Source: Streptomyces griseosporeus
GTDB taxonomy: Bacteria; Actinomycetota; Actinomycetes; Streptomycetales; Streptomycetaceae
DNA: 64,000 bases
Assembly (NCBI RefSeq): GCF_014656055.1
Contig: NZ_BNBR01000004.1
Location: 573,081-637,080, forward strand
Direction of reading: 5' to 3'
A program made the position numbers and the translations under genes. Shown here in pieces: positions 43,848 through 52,127 of this stretch (the first letter of the stretch is position 1; every line of letters starts with the position of its first letter). The notes under the pieces are model-generated. The model saw nothing but the letters and a program-made list of their open reading frames with translations. It was not told where the DNA came from and ran no database searches.

Positions 43848-43927
43848 CAAGCACCCTCCTCGCCCTCCAGACCACCGCCCGGCCGGAATCGGTTGCCCGG
43901 GAGACGGCATCGGGTTCGAATGGCCGG

Positions 43928-44365
43928 ATGAGTGACGGACTTCTGTGGCGAGAGGGGCAGACCGGCGTGGTGCGGCTGCCGTCCGGGCGCCTGGTGCGGG
44001 GGCGGGGCCTGCGCCGCCCGCCCGACCCGGCGGCGCCCGATCCGACGTACGGCGTGTATCTGCTCGGCGGGCACCCCCCGGCAACCTCCTGGGAGTCGCG
44101 CTGGATCCGCTGGCCCGACTTCCGGCTGCCCGCGGACCGGGAGGCGGCCCGCGCGATCCTCACCGAGGCGTGGGAGCGGGCCGGCGACGGCCGGGTGGAG
44201 ATCGCCTGCGGCGGTGGCCGGGGCCGCACCGGGACGGCCCTGGCCTGCCTGGCCGTCCTGGACGGCGTACCGGCCGAGCGGGCGGTGGACTACGTCCGCG
44301 CCCACTACCACCGGCGCGCGGTGGAGACACCCTGGCAGCGGCGGTACGTGCGCCGGTTCCGGTGA
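43928..44365 (+). CDS. CX5R protein-tyrosine-phosphatase-like protein
   Basis: 145 aa. The single recognisable motif is IACGGGRGRTGTALAC: Cys, five residues, Arg, then Thr, matching the dual-specificity/tyrosine phosphatase loop except that the His before the Cys is Ala. A WPDFRLPADREAA segment upstream may contain the general acid Asp. Such small phosphatases are common in Streptomyces with unknown targets. It is divergent from the sigma factor and converges with the hydrolase. Confidence 0.82.
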   Translation: MSDGLLWREGQTGVVRLPSGRLVRGRGLRRPPDPAAPDPTYGVYLLGGHPPATSWESRWIRWPDFRLPADREAARAILTEAWERAGDGRVEIACGGGRGRTGTALACLAVLDGVPAERAVDYVRAHYHRRAVETPWQRRYVRRFR

Positions 44366-44400
44366 ACCGGTGCCGGGCGGACTGCCCGCTGCCGGCGGCC

Positions 44401-45885
44401 TCAGCGGCAGAACAGATCTCCGCCGGGCCGCTCCCCGGTGGCCAGGAAGCGGGAGACCGTCCGGTCACCGCAGGCGGTTCCGTTGCCGAGGTAGGCGTCG
44501 TGGCCCGTGGAGTCGTTGACCACCATGACGGCCCGGTCGCCGAGCGCGGCGCGCAGCTTGCGGGCGCCGGACAGCGGGGTGGCCACGTCACGGGCGTTCT
44601 GTATGAGCAGGATGTTCGACGGGCCGCGGTCGGTGACCCGGAGCGGCGCCTCCCGCGGCGGCCACGGCCACGCGGCGCACACCATGGCGTTGCGCGGCAT
44701 GCCCGCAGTCAGCGGGTGCTCGGCCCGGCTGCGCGCCACGTCCCGCTCGTAGGCGTCGGCCGTGCGGGGCCAGGCGGCGTCGTTGCACAGGGTGGCGGCG
44801 CCGACCGCCGTGTAGTTCTGCAGAGCCTCCTCGGGCGGGGACGGCGGCGCCGGCGGCAGCGTGCCCTTGTGGGCCGCCAGGATCAGCTGCGCCAGGGCGG
44901 GGAAGTCGTCGGGGTCGTAGAAGCTGTCCAGCATGGTCTGGCGCAGCACGTTGCCGTTCAGCTCCGGCGGGTTGGCGCCCGGCCAGGGGATGGGGTCGCG
45001 GTCCAGCCGCGCGGCGAGCCGCAGGAACATCGGCCGCACCTCGGCGGCGGTGCCGGCCAGCCGGTAGGGGTTGCCGGGCGCGGCCGCCCACGCGGCGAAC
45101 TCGGGGAAGGTGTCCTCGACGCCCCGCTCGAACGCGGCGAGCCAGACGCGCTCCGCCCGCACCGGGTCCGGGTGGTCGTTGCTGTCCAGCACGATCCGGT
45201 CGGTGCGGTGGGGGAACATCTCGGCGTAGGCGGCGCCGATGTAGGTGCCGTAGGAGACGCCCCAGGCGGACAGCTTCCGTTCGCCGAGGGCGGCCCGGAT
45301 GCGGTCGATGTCCCGGGCGTTGTTCTTCGTGCTGATGTGCCGCATCAGCTCGCCGCCGTTGCGCGCGCAGGCGTCCGACACACGGCGCGCGAAAGCCATG
45401 TTGGCGGCGACCGACCCGTCTGGGGCGGGCCAGGGGAGCAGCTTGGTCCGGGCGAGGTCGCCGCGGTCCAGCCCGCAGCTCACCGGCGTCGACGGGGCGT
45501 TGCCGCGCGGCGCGAAACCGATCAGGTCGTAGGCGTCCCGCACCGACTGCGGCATCCTGCGGCCCCGCTCCGAGGGATCACGCAGGCTGTCGCCGCCGGG
45601 ACCGCCCGGGATCATCAGCAGGGCGCCCCGGCGGGCCGACGGCTTCTCGCTGGGGATCCGGGAGATCGCGATGTCGACGGTCCGCCCGCCGGGGTCGGCG
45701 TAGTCCATCGGCACCTCGACGGTGGCGCACTGCTGGCGGGGGTCGAGACCGCTGCCCTGGCACGCCGTCCAGCGCAGCGCCCCGGCCCCGGCGGAGCCGG
45801 ATGCGGACGCGGACACGGGCACGGCGAGAGCCAGAGAGGCGGTGGTCGCGGCGAGGAGGGCTGCGCCCTTCGTCATCTGCTTCAT
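44401..45885 (-). CDS. secreted alpha/beta hydrolase with TAP-like C-terminus
   Basis: 494 aa. N-terminal signal peptide (MKQMTKGAALLAATTASLALAV then an Ala-rich cleavage region). Catalytic Ser in the elbow AWGVSYGTYIG; Asp probably in NARDVATPLSG and His in NDSTGHDAYLG, within the TAP-like C-terminal domain. It resembles Streptomyces tripeptidyl aminopeptidases (SlpD/Tap). It probably removes N-terminal peptides outside the cell. The ATG follows directly from the signal-peptide frame. Confidence 0.9.
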   Translation of the reverse strand: MKQMTKGAALLAATTASLALAVPVSASASGSAGAGALRWTACQGSGLDPRQQCATVEVPMDYADPGGRTVDIAISRIPSEKPSARRGALLMIPGGPGGDSLRDPSERGRRMPQSVRDAYDLIGFAPRGNAPSTPVSCGLDRGDLARTKLLPWPAPDGSVAANMAFARRVSDACARNGGELMRHISTKNNARDIDRIRAALGERKLSAWGVSYGTYIGAAYAEMFPHRTDRIVLDSNDHPDPVRAERVWLAAFERGVEDTFPEFAAWAAAPGNPYRLAGTAAEVRPMFLRLAARLDRDPIPWPGANPPELNGNVLRQTMLDSFYDPDDFPALAQLILAAHKGTLPPAPPSPPEEALQNYTAVGAATLCNDAAWPRTADAYERDVARSRAEHPLTAGMPRNAMVCAAWPWPPREAPLRVTDRGPSNILLIQNARDVATPLSGARKLRAALGDRAVMVVNDSTGHDAYLGNGTACGDRTVSRFLATGERPGGDLFCR

Positions 45886-45973
45886 ACGAGCAGCCTGGCC
45901 GCCCCCGACGCACCGTCACATCCGGCTGGCCGCCGGGCCGTTGCGGGGGATTACTCCACCGTCGGGGTACGGT

Positions 45974-46438
45974 TCACAGCTTGAGCGACATCAGCAGCCG
46001 GTCCCCGCTGGGGCCGAAGTACGCCTCGTGTACCTCCCCCTCGGACGTGAACCCCAGCGAGCCGTACAGCGCGATCGCCGCGGTGTTCGCCGGTTCCACG
46101 GCCAGGCGGGCCTCCTCGACACCCTCGTCGCGCAGCCGCTCCAGCGCCTTGAGCAGCAGCCGTCGGGCCATCCCGCGGCCACGGTGTCCCTCGGCGACGG
46201 CGAGGCTGAGGCCCCAGGCTGCCGAGTTCGTGCGGCTGGTGGCGAACAGGATGTAGCCGATCAGTTCCTCGCCTTCGTAGAGGACGAACATATGGTCGCC
46301 GTGTGCGTCGAAAAGCTGACGCAGGACGAAGTACGGATAGGGATCGAAAGAGAAGACCGCGTTGTCGAGGCGGACCACGTCCGGAAGATCTTTTTCGCGG
46401 GCCGTGCGGATGAGCGGGGTGGGGCGAAGATCGGGCAT
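45974..46438 (-). CDS. GNAT-family N-acetyltransferase
   Basis: 154 aa. The acetyl-CoA loop is SLAVAEGHRGRGMARRLLLKALERLRDEGV (motif A, R/Q-x-x-G-x-A), followed by LAVEPANTAAIALYGSLGF, the RimI-like motif B. The substrate is unknown; RimI-type protein N-acetylation is one option. The ATG at 46438 was chosen because MPDLRPTPLIRTAREKD starts the fold; a longer frame upstream would overlap the divergent operon. Only 70 bases separate it from the methyltransferase start. Confidence 0.85.
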   Translation of the reverse strand: MPDLRPTPLIRTAREKDLPDVVRLDNAVFSFDPYPYFVLRQLFDAHGDHMFVLYEGEELIGYILFATSRTNSAAWGLSLAVAEGHRGRGMARRLLLKALERLRDEGVEEARLAVEPANTAAIALYGSLGFTSEGEVHEAYFGPSGDRLLMSLKL

Positions 46439-46475
46439 TCGACCAGAATTGCCCTCCGGAGCGGGGCAGTTCAAG

Positions 46476-46503
46476 TCGACAGCCTTTCCGATCTTGGTAC
46501 GGT
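46476..46503 (+). promoter_or_regulatory. candidate leaderless promoter of the six-gene operon
   Basis: TCGACA (46476-46481), 16 bases, TACGGT (46498-46503). The last T is followed by GAGGC and then the ATG at 46509, so transcription should start at or next to the start codon. No proper Shine-Dalgarno spacing exists. Confidence 0.5.
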
Positions 46504-46508
46504 GAGGC

Positions 46509-47285
46509 ATGCATCTGGGATCACCCGGGAACGTGTCGCAGTTGAACAGGGAAGCTCCCTGGGACGCCTTCGACCCACAGGCGTACGTCGAGCACAACTA
46601 CAAGACCGTGATCCAAGAGGACCGGGAGATCGTTTCGATCGTCCGCGCCCACTTCGCCGACCATTTCCGCACCCGTCCCGACCGTCCCGCCCGGGGCATC
46701 GACGTCGGGGCCGGGGCCAATCTCTATCCGGCCTTCACGATGCTGCCCTGGTGCGACGAGATCACCCTGCTCGACCGGTCCCCGCGCAATGAGCTCTACC
46801 TGCGGGCGCAACAGCAGTCCTACGACCCCGGATGGGACGCGTTCTGGGAACTGCTGTGCGCGGACGCAGCCTACGCCTCGCTTCCGGGTGGGCCGAGGAA
46901 GAGGTTCAGCGAGGTCACCCGGGTCAGGCGGGGCGACCTCTTCGCCCTGCGGGACAGGCGGGAACACTGGTCCGTCGGCACCATGTTCTTCGTCGCCGAA
47001 TCCCTCTCCACGAGCCGCGACGAATTCCAGGAGGCCGTCGAATGCTTCCTGCTCGCCCTCACTCCCGGCGCGCCGTTCGCCGCCGCGTTCATGGAGCACT
47101 CCAGCGGGTACGACGTCGGTGCCACACATTTCCCCGCCTGCAATGTCGGCGAGGAGGAGATCGAGGCGGCGATCGCGGTCGACGCCGTGGGGATCTCGAT
47201 GTTCCGGGTCGGGCAGCCCGACGCCGTACGCCCCGGTTACACGTCCATGATCGTGGCTTGCGGATTCCGCGGCACGGGTAGGTAG
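46509..47285 (+). CDS. SCO2525-family SAM-dependent methyltransferase, NNMT-like
   Basis: 258 aa. The N-terminus reads WDAFDPQAYVEHNYKTV, then SAM motif I GIDVGAGANLYP (residues 63-74) and ITLLDRSPRNELYL (85-98) with the acidic residue that holds ribose. This pattern (WxxFDPxxYxxxNY and a Leu-Asp-x-x-x-x-Asn) is that of the NNMT/PNMT/TEMT class, which methylates small amines. From memory the family is called SCO2525. It is gene 1 of the operon; 48 bases separate it from gene 2. The start is probably leaderless. Confidence 0.82.
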   Translation: MHLGSPGNVSQLNREAPWDAFDPQAYVEHNYKTVIQEDREIVSIVRAHFADHFRTRPDRPARGIDVGAGANLYPAFTMLPWCDEITLLDRSPRNELYLRAQQQSYDPGWDAFWELLCADAAYASLPGGPRKRFSEVTRVRRGDLFALRDRREHWSVGTMFFVAESLSTSRDEFQEAVECFLLALTPGAPFAAAFMEHSSGYDVGATHFPACNVGEEEIEAAIAVDAVGISMFRVGQPDAVRPGYTSMIVACGFRGTGR

Positions 47286-47333
47286 ACATTCCCGAAGGGG
47301 CGATGCGACGCGATCTGTGAGGGGGCGCAGAGA

Positions 47334-49226
47334 TTGCGGATCAAGCCACGCCAGCACCTGCTGGACATCTGGCAGGCGATCGCCCGCCATTCCTTTCACC
47401 ACGGCCAATGGACGGCAGGCACCTGGGACGGCGAGAACAGCGTCGCCGACGCCGAAGGCCTGCTCTGCCTGCTCTACCCGGCCACGGAGTTACGGGCCTT
47501 CCGCCTTGACGACCCCGACAACACGGAGGAAGACGTCCTGCAGGCCCTGCGCAAGGCCGGCGGCCGGCTCGACCTCCCCGCCGGTGTCGTCGACGCCGCC
47601 GCCGAGTTCATGCGCACCCACACCGGCGACGACAAGTCACCCACCTTCGCGGGCGGCTACTTCTGCCCAGTCGACGACACGGCCGGGGAGATCACCGAAG
47701 CGCAGCGGCGGCTCGGAGTCGTGGACTCCTTCTCCATGTCGGTCACCCTGTGCCTGGCCACGCTCGGCTTCCTCAAGGGTTACGAGGTCAAGACCCGGCG
47801 CGACACCGTCCGCGAGACGATCGCCGAACTGCGCGAGGCCGCCAGAGTCCGGCTGACGGCCGCCATGGTGAACCTGCTGCGCTCCTTCACCGTCAGCGTC
47901 TTCGACGCCGACTCCGTCCAGGGCCGCACCCTCACCGACCTGCTCGGCGGGGACCGGCTCTCGCAGCGGCACGCGCTGCAGAGGTTCCAGCACCGCTTCG
48001 GGCCGCTGCGGGCGACCGTCACCGAAAGCCTCCACCTCGGCATCGACGTGGAGGAAGGGCTGCGGGACGACGACCGGTTCTTCGAGATCGGCTGGGCCTG
48101 GAGCGTCGTCCGGGACGCCCCCGCCGTCCAGCTCGACGAGGCGGTCGCCGCACGGCCCTACGGCGTCGCCGAGACGGTCGTCGCCCAGCCCGACGGCGTC
48201 GCCGACCCGGTGCCCTCCCTGTACTTCACCGTCGTCGCCCTCGACGGCATCCAGGACCTGTTCTCCGAGCGCACCCTGACCCTGGGCCTGCTCGACGCCC
48301 AGCAGCAGCAGCTCGCCGAGGCCCTCCGGCTGCGCTGGGAACTCACCCAGCAGTTCTGGTCCGGCCTCGCCCGCTTCGACCCCGACCGCTGGCCGCTGGA
48401 GGACATCCCCTGGCGGGCGACCGGGCAGCGGCTGGAGTCCGAGTACCTCTCCCTGTCCGTCGCCGCCATCCTCGTCCACGACCTGATGCGCCGCCGCGCC
48501 ACCGACGACGACCTCGTGCGCGCCGTCGGCGTCATGGAACGTCTTGCCGAACGCGGCCGCATTACCAGCCGCATGGCCCACGACGACCCCATGATCCGGC
48601 TGCACGATCCCGGCGTCACCGTGCCGCTGCAGGGCAGCGAACGGCTCGGACCGCCCTTGCACTGGCGCGTGAACGACTTCTCGGCCCAGCTGCTGAAGCG
48701 GACCGTCCAACTGCGCACGCTCTCCCGCGGCAGCGTCGCGCACGACCGGCTGCTGCGGCTCGCCGAGGACGTCTTCGACCACGTCTGGCGACGCCGTATC
48801 CGCGACGGAGAGGGACTCGGCCTGTGGGACAACGTTCAGGCCGTCCACCCCGGCCCGGCCACCGGCGTACCGGCCCCTTCCACATCCCCTCCCGTCTCCT
48901 GGAGCATCACCGAGCGCGTCGTCGAGGCGATGGTCCAGGCCCATCACATGTACCGGCAGCCCCCGATCCGCAGCACCGGCGTGGCAGTGCTCGCACAGGC
49001 CCTGCTCAGCGAGGCCGCCCAGCTCCTCGGCGCTGAGCAGATGGAACCGGCACCCCGCGACGACGGCAAGCGCGGTCTGCAACTGCGCAGCATCGAGGCC
49101 AAACTGGGCCGCGCCCGCGGCCTGCTGGACGCGCAGCCCGGCACCGCGTGCGCGCTCGCCCTCGACGTCCTGGGCCAGCTCGACGCACTCGCCCGGGCCC
49201 GCGAGGCCGCCGACAGGGGAGCGTGA
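47334..49226 (+). CDS. SCO2524-family protein of unknown function
   Basis: 630 aa, soluble, no signal peptide. The N-terminal quarter has a distinctive segment, GTWDGENSVADAEGLLCLLYP (27-48 region), which weakly recalls (alpha/alpha) toroid proteins; the rest is predicted helical with SLSRGSVAHDRLLRLAEDVFDHVWRRR and a C-terminal helical repeat. I recall it as the SCO2524 family. No catalytic motif is clear. The TTG start has GAGGGGG eight bases upstream. Its stop is three bases before the P-loop gene. Confidence 0.75.
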   Translation: MRIKPRQHLLDIWQAIARHSFHHGQWTAGTWDGENSVADAEGLLCLLYPATELRAFRLDDPDNTEEDVLQALRKAGGRLDLPAGVVDAAAEFMRTHTGDDKSPTFAGGYFCPVDDTAGEITEAQRRLGVVDSFSMSVTLCLATLGFLKGYEVKTRRDTVRETIAELREAARVRLTAAMVNLLRSFTVSVFDADSVQGRTLTDLLGGDRLSQRHALQRFQHRFGPLRATVTESLHLGIDVEEGLRDDDRFFEIGWAWSVVRDAPAVQLDEAVAARPYGVAETVVAQPDGVADPVPSLYFTVVALDGIQDLFSERTLTLGLLDAQQQQLAEALRLRWELTQQFWSGLARFDPDRWPLEDIPWRATGQRLESEYLSLSVAAILVHDLMRRRATDDDLVRAVGVMERLAERGRITSRMAHDDPMIRLHDPGVTVPLQGSERLGPPLHWRVNDFSAQLLKRTVQLRTLSRGSVAHDRLLRLAEDVFDHVWRRRIRDGEGLGLWDNVQAVHPGPATGVPAPSTSPPVSWSITERVVEAMVQAHHMYRQPPIRSTGVAVLAQALLSEAAQLLGAEQMEPAPRDDGKRGLQLRSIEAKLGRARGLLDAQPGTACALALDVLGQLDALARAREAADRGA

Positions 49227-49229
49227 ACC

Positions 49230-50147
49230 GTGCTGATCTTCGCCGCCTCCGACAAGGGAGGCACGGGCCGCTCCGTCACCGGCGCCAACCTCGCCTACCG
49301 CCGGGCGCTCGCCGGCGACCACGTCTGCTACCTCGACTTCGACTTCGGCTCGCCCACCGCCGCGGCCGTCTTCGACGTGCTCGACGCCCGCGCCGCCGCC
49401 GAGGACCGCGGACTGCACGCCTACCTCGCCGGAGAGGCCGGCGAACCGGCCCGCATCGACGTCTGGGCCCGCACCGAGCACCCGGTGCTGCGCGACCTGC
49501 CGCCCGGCACCGGCCGCCTCGAACTGTTCCCGGGCGACCTCAGCGGCGGCGAGTTCGCCGCGACCGGCGAGAACCTGCACCGGTGCGTCGACCTGCTGCT
49601 CCGGCTCGACGGCGAGTACGACCTGATCCTGGTCGACCTCAGCGCGGGCCGAAGCTACGCCGTCGACATGGTCCTCGCGGCCACCGCCCGGCCCGAGATG
49701 CGCGCCGTCGTCAGCCGCTGGCTGGTCTTCCACCGCTGGACCCGCCAGCATGTGACCGCCGCCGCCCACCTCGCCTTCGGCCCGCGCGGCATCGTCGCCG
49801 GCGGCGTCGCCCGCGGTCACGACGAGGACGCGCTGCGCGCCGGCGTCCGATTCGTCCGCTCCGGCGTACCCGATCTGGAGTCCCCGCTGTGGTCGCAGGT
49901 CACCCCCACCCAGTCCGCGTGGATGCGCAGGACCGACGAAGACCTCCGGCAGCTCGCCTCCGTCCTCGGCGCCGGCCACCGCACGGTGCTCGGCACGGTC
50001 CCGCTGGACCCGGTCCTGCAGTGGCGCGAGCAACTGATCACCGATGAGGACGTGGTCGTCAGCCAGATCGCGAACCGGGAGACCTGGGAGGCACTGGGGG
50101 AGCTGGCCCACCGCCTCACCGACGACAAGTGCTGGGAGCAGGCGTGA
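49230..50147 (+). CDS. SCO2523-family variant P-loop (ParA/MinD-like) protein
   Basis: 305 aa. Residues 3-17 read IFAASDKGGTGRSVT: the deviant Walker A of ParA/MinD proteins with its early Lys (K9), but the usual GK[ST] Lys is Arg (R14). DFDFGSP (36-42) and LILVDLSAG (Asp136) stand for the A' and Walker B regions. Nucleotide may be bound without normal hydrolysis; that is inference. From memory the family is named SCO2523 variant P-loop. GTG start; it overlaps gene 4 by four bases. Confidence 0.85.
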   Translation: MLIFAASDKGGTGRSVTGANLAYRRALAGDHVCYLDFDFGSPTAAAVFDVLDARAAAEDRGLHAYLAGEAGEPARIDVWARTEHPVLRDLPPGTGRLELFPGDLSGGEFAATGENLHRCVDLLLRLDGEYDLILVDLSAGRSYAVDMVLAATARPEMRAVVSRWLVFHRWTRQHVTAAAHLAFGPRGIVAGGVARGHDEDALRAGVRFVRSGVPDLESPLWSQVTPTQSAWMRRTDEDLRQLASVLGAGHRTVLGTVPLDPVLQWREQLITDEDVVVSQIANRETWEALGELAHRLTDDKCWEQA

Positions 50148-51124
50148 GCGAGGCCGTCTACCGCGAGACCGGCGCGCAGCCGCGCATCCATGCCCTGCCG
50201 CTCGCCCACCTCTCCCTGGAGCTGGGCCACCTGTACATGGAGGACTTCGAGGCCGGTCCCGAACGCCTGCGCGCCCACTTCGCCGAAGTGCGGATCTGGG
50301 CCGAGGCCGCGCGCGCCGCAGCCGCCCGCCGGATCGGCGAACGCCGCCCCCGCATCAGCACCTGCTTCCTCATCGACGACTACTTCACCCGCTTCTCCAC
50401 CCCCGCCGAGATCGTTCCCCTCGTCCTCGCCGAGGCGGACCGGGCCGGCCTGGTCATCGACTACCTGGCCCGCGAATCCGGCTGCGCGAGCGCCGACCGG
50501 CTGGAACTCGCCGAGTCCGTCAGCCACCGCCTCGTCGAGTCACCGCCGCCCGGCAGCCACGGCGCGCGCCCGCCCGTCAGCCGCACCGGCTGGCTGGCCA
50601 ACGGGCAGCGCACCCCCACCGCCGCCCGCAGCGCGATGGCGGAACTCGCCGAGTGGCAGCCGCCGCAGGAGACGGCCGCCCGCAACCATTCCGTCTTCGT
50701 CGACGTCGAGCTGTGGTCCGACCGGGACGGCGGGCGCCTGTGGTCCTGTCCTTTCCTGGCCGCCGTTTGGCAGCTGGCCCGCCTCGGCCTGCTCCGCCAC
50801 CTCGGCGAGCCCGTCCTCACTCCGGCCCCCTGGACCGGCCGCGACTTCCCGCACGACTGGGACCGCCTGCCCCCACTGCTCCGGCTCCGCGACTCCGCCG
50901 CCCCCTTCAGCGCCTACCGCACCTGCACGCTCCTGCCGAACAGCTTCCTCGCCGTCGAGGACGCCGTCCGCGTCGTCCTCGACCAGGTCGACGTCGATGC
51001 CGGCGCGCTCGCACAAGTCGCCGACCGGTCCGCACGCGAGGGCGTCCCCGTGCCGGAACAGATCGCCCAGCGTGCCACGTACGTCTTCTACGAGGACCCC
51101 GCCGACCCGCCGCAGGGGAACTGA
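50144..51124 (+). CDS. SCO2522-family protein of unknown function
   Basis: 326 aa. It starts in a GTGA overlap with the P-loop gene and is soluble. Conserved-looking stretches include LSLELGHLYMEDFE, STCFLIDDYFTRFSTPAEI, SVFVDVELWSDRDGGRLWSCPFLAAVWQLARLG and CTLLPNSFLAVEDAVR. The internal block reads like a binding rather than an enzyme domain; no catalytic signature is visible. I recall it as the SCO2522 family. It ends one base before gene 5. Confidence 0.75.
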   Translation: MSEAVYRETGAQPRIHALPLAHLSLELGHLYMEDFEAGPERLRAHFAEVRIWAEAARAAAARRIGERRPRISTCFLIDDYFTRFSTPAEIVPLVLAEADRAGLVIDYLARESGCASADRLELAESVSHRLVESPPPGSHGARPPVSRTGWLANGQRTPTAARSAMAELAEWQPPQETAARNHSVFVDVELWSDRDGGRLWSCPFLAAVWQLARLGLLRHLGEPVLTPAPWTGRDFPHDWDRLPPLLRLRDSAAPFSAYRTCTLLPNSFLAVEDAVRVVLDQVDVDAGALAQVADRSAREGVPVPEQIAQRATYVFYEDPADPPQGN

Positions 51125-51125
51125 C

Positions 51126-52094
51126 ATGACCGCACCAGAGCCCCCCGCGCGACCGGTCCTCGTGTGTGGCGAGGTGCGCACCGGACTGCTGCCGTCCCTG
51201 CACGCACTGGACGTCCGGGCCGCCACCCAGCTGCTCAGGCTGCGCTCCGACGACCACGTCCTCGTCTCCGAGCGGCCCGTCCCGCGCGTCCTGTCACCCG
51301 AGATCCTCACCGGCGTGGACTGCCCGCTGCCGGCCGCCGGCGGCGCCAGGAACCGGGCCGTCGGCACGGTCGCCGCCCGCGCCGCCCTGACCTCCGGGCG
51401 GGTGCTGCAGACCACCGCGTACGTCTCCCTTCCGGCCACCGGCCCCGACGCGCGCCGCCCCTGGGGGCAGTACCTGGTACGGCCGGGCCTGGCCGAGCCG
51501 TTCGGCAGGCTGCCGGTGCGGGCGGTGGCCGAGGGCGTGCTGCGCGGCGCCCGGCGCGGAGAGCTGGACCTCGGGATCATCGCCGAGAACCTGTCGGCCC
51601 GGCTCGTGCGTCACCCTCTGCTGGACCACAGGACCCCGTTCAAGTCCCGTCGCACCCGCATGCGCTGGGTCGCGCGGCGGGTGCCCGAGGGCGACAAGGC
51701 GGCACTGGAGCGGTTCACCCTGGCCGAGGACGGGCTGCGGACCGTGGAACTACGGCTGCCGGACGGCGTGGCGGCCGCCGCGGCGGCCGGGATGTGCGAG
51801 GACCTGGCGCTGCACGACTGGCTGCTGACCACCCTCGCGCACATGCTCGACGACAGCCGGCTCGCCGCGGCGGACGGACCCGCGGCGGTCCTGGCGCTGC
51901 GCCCGGCCGTCGACCACCTGCTGCACCTGTGGATGCCCCGAGCCCACGTGGACCGGTCCCTGACCGCTGTCTGGGATGCGCTGGAAGAGGCACCCGGCTT
52001 CACCCGCCAGTGGCAGACGCAGGTCCAGCGCATCCGCGACCAACTCGCACTTCAGGCAATCCCGTTGCTGCACCGGGCGCTGTCCCCGAGCTGA
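51126..52094 (+). CDS. SCO2521-family protein of unknown function
   Basis: 322 aa, soluble. It starts with an ATG one base after the previous stop. Notable segments are LVCGEVRTGLLPSLHALD, WGQYLVRPGLAEPFGRLP, LARLVR and a helical C-terminus with DWLLTTLAHMLDD. No motif that I can assign is present. From memory the family is SCO2521. The position in the middle of the operon and perfect codon usage show it is a real gene; function unknown. Confidence 0.75.
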   Translation: MTAPEPPARPVLVCGEVRTGLLPSLHALDVRAATQLLRLRSDDHVLVSERPVPRVLSPEILTGVDCPLPAAGGARNRAVGTVAARAALTSGRVLQTTAYVSLPATGPDARRPWGQYLVRPGLAEPFGRLPVRAVAEGVLRGARRGELDLGIIAENLSARLVRHPLLDHRTPFKSRRTRMRWVARRVPEGDKAALERFTLAEDGLRTVELRLPDGVAAAAAAGMCEDLALHDWLLTTLAHMLDDSRLAAADGPAAVLALRPAVDHLLHLWMPRAHVDRSLTAVWDALEEAPGFTRQWQTQVQRIRDQLALQAIPLLHRALSPS

Positions 52095-52127
52095 CCCGGC
52101 GACCCGACGAACCCGGAAGAGGCAGGC

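Noticed and set aside
43905..43930. tRNA-like T-arm sequence (GGGTTCGAATGG)
   Set aside because: No matching acceptor, D or anticodon arms upstream and no CCA; it is just upstream of the phosphatase start.
35487..46508. Genomic island or prophage between leuA and the unknown operon
   Set aside because: Gene content is accessory, but no integrase, tRNA target, direct repeats at the ends or change in base composition was seen.
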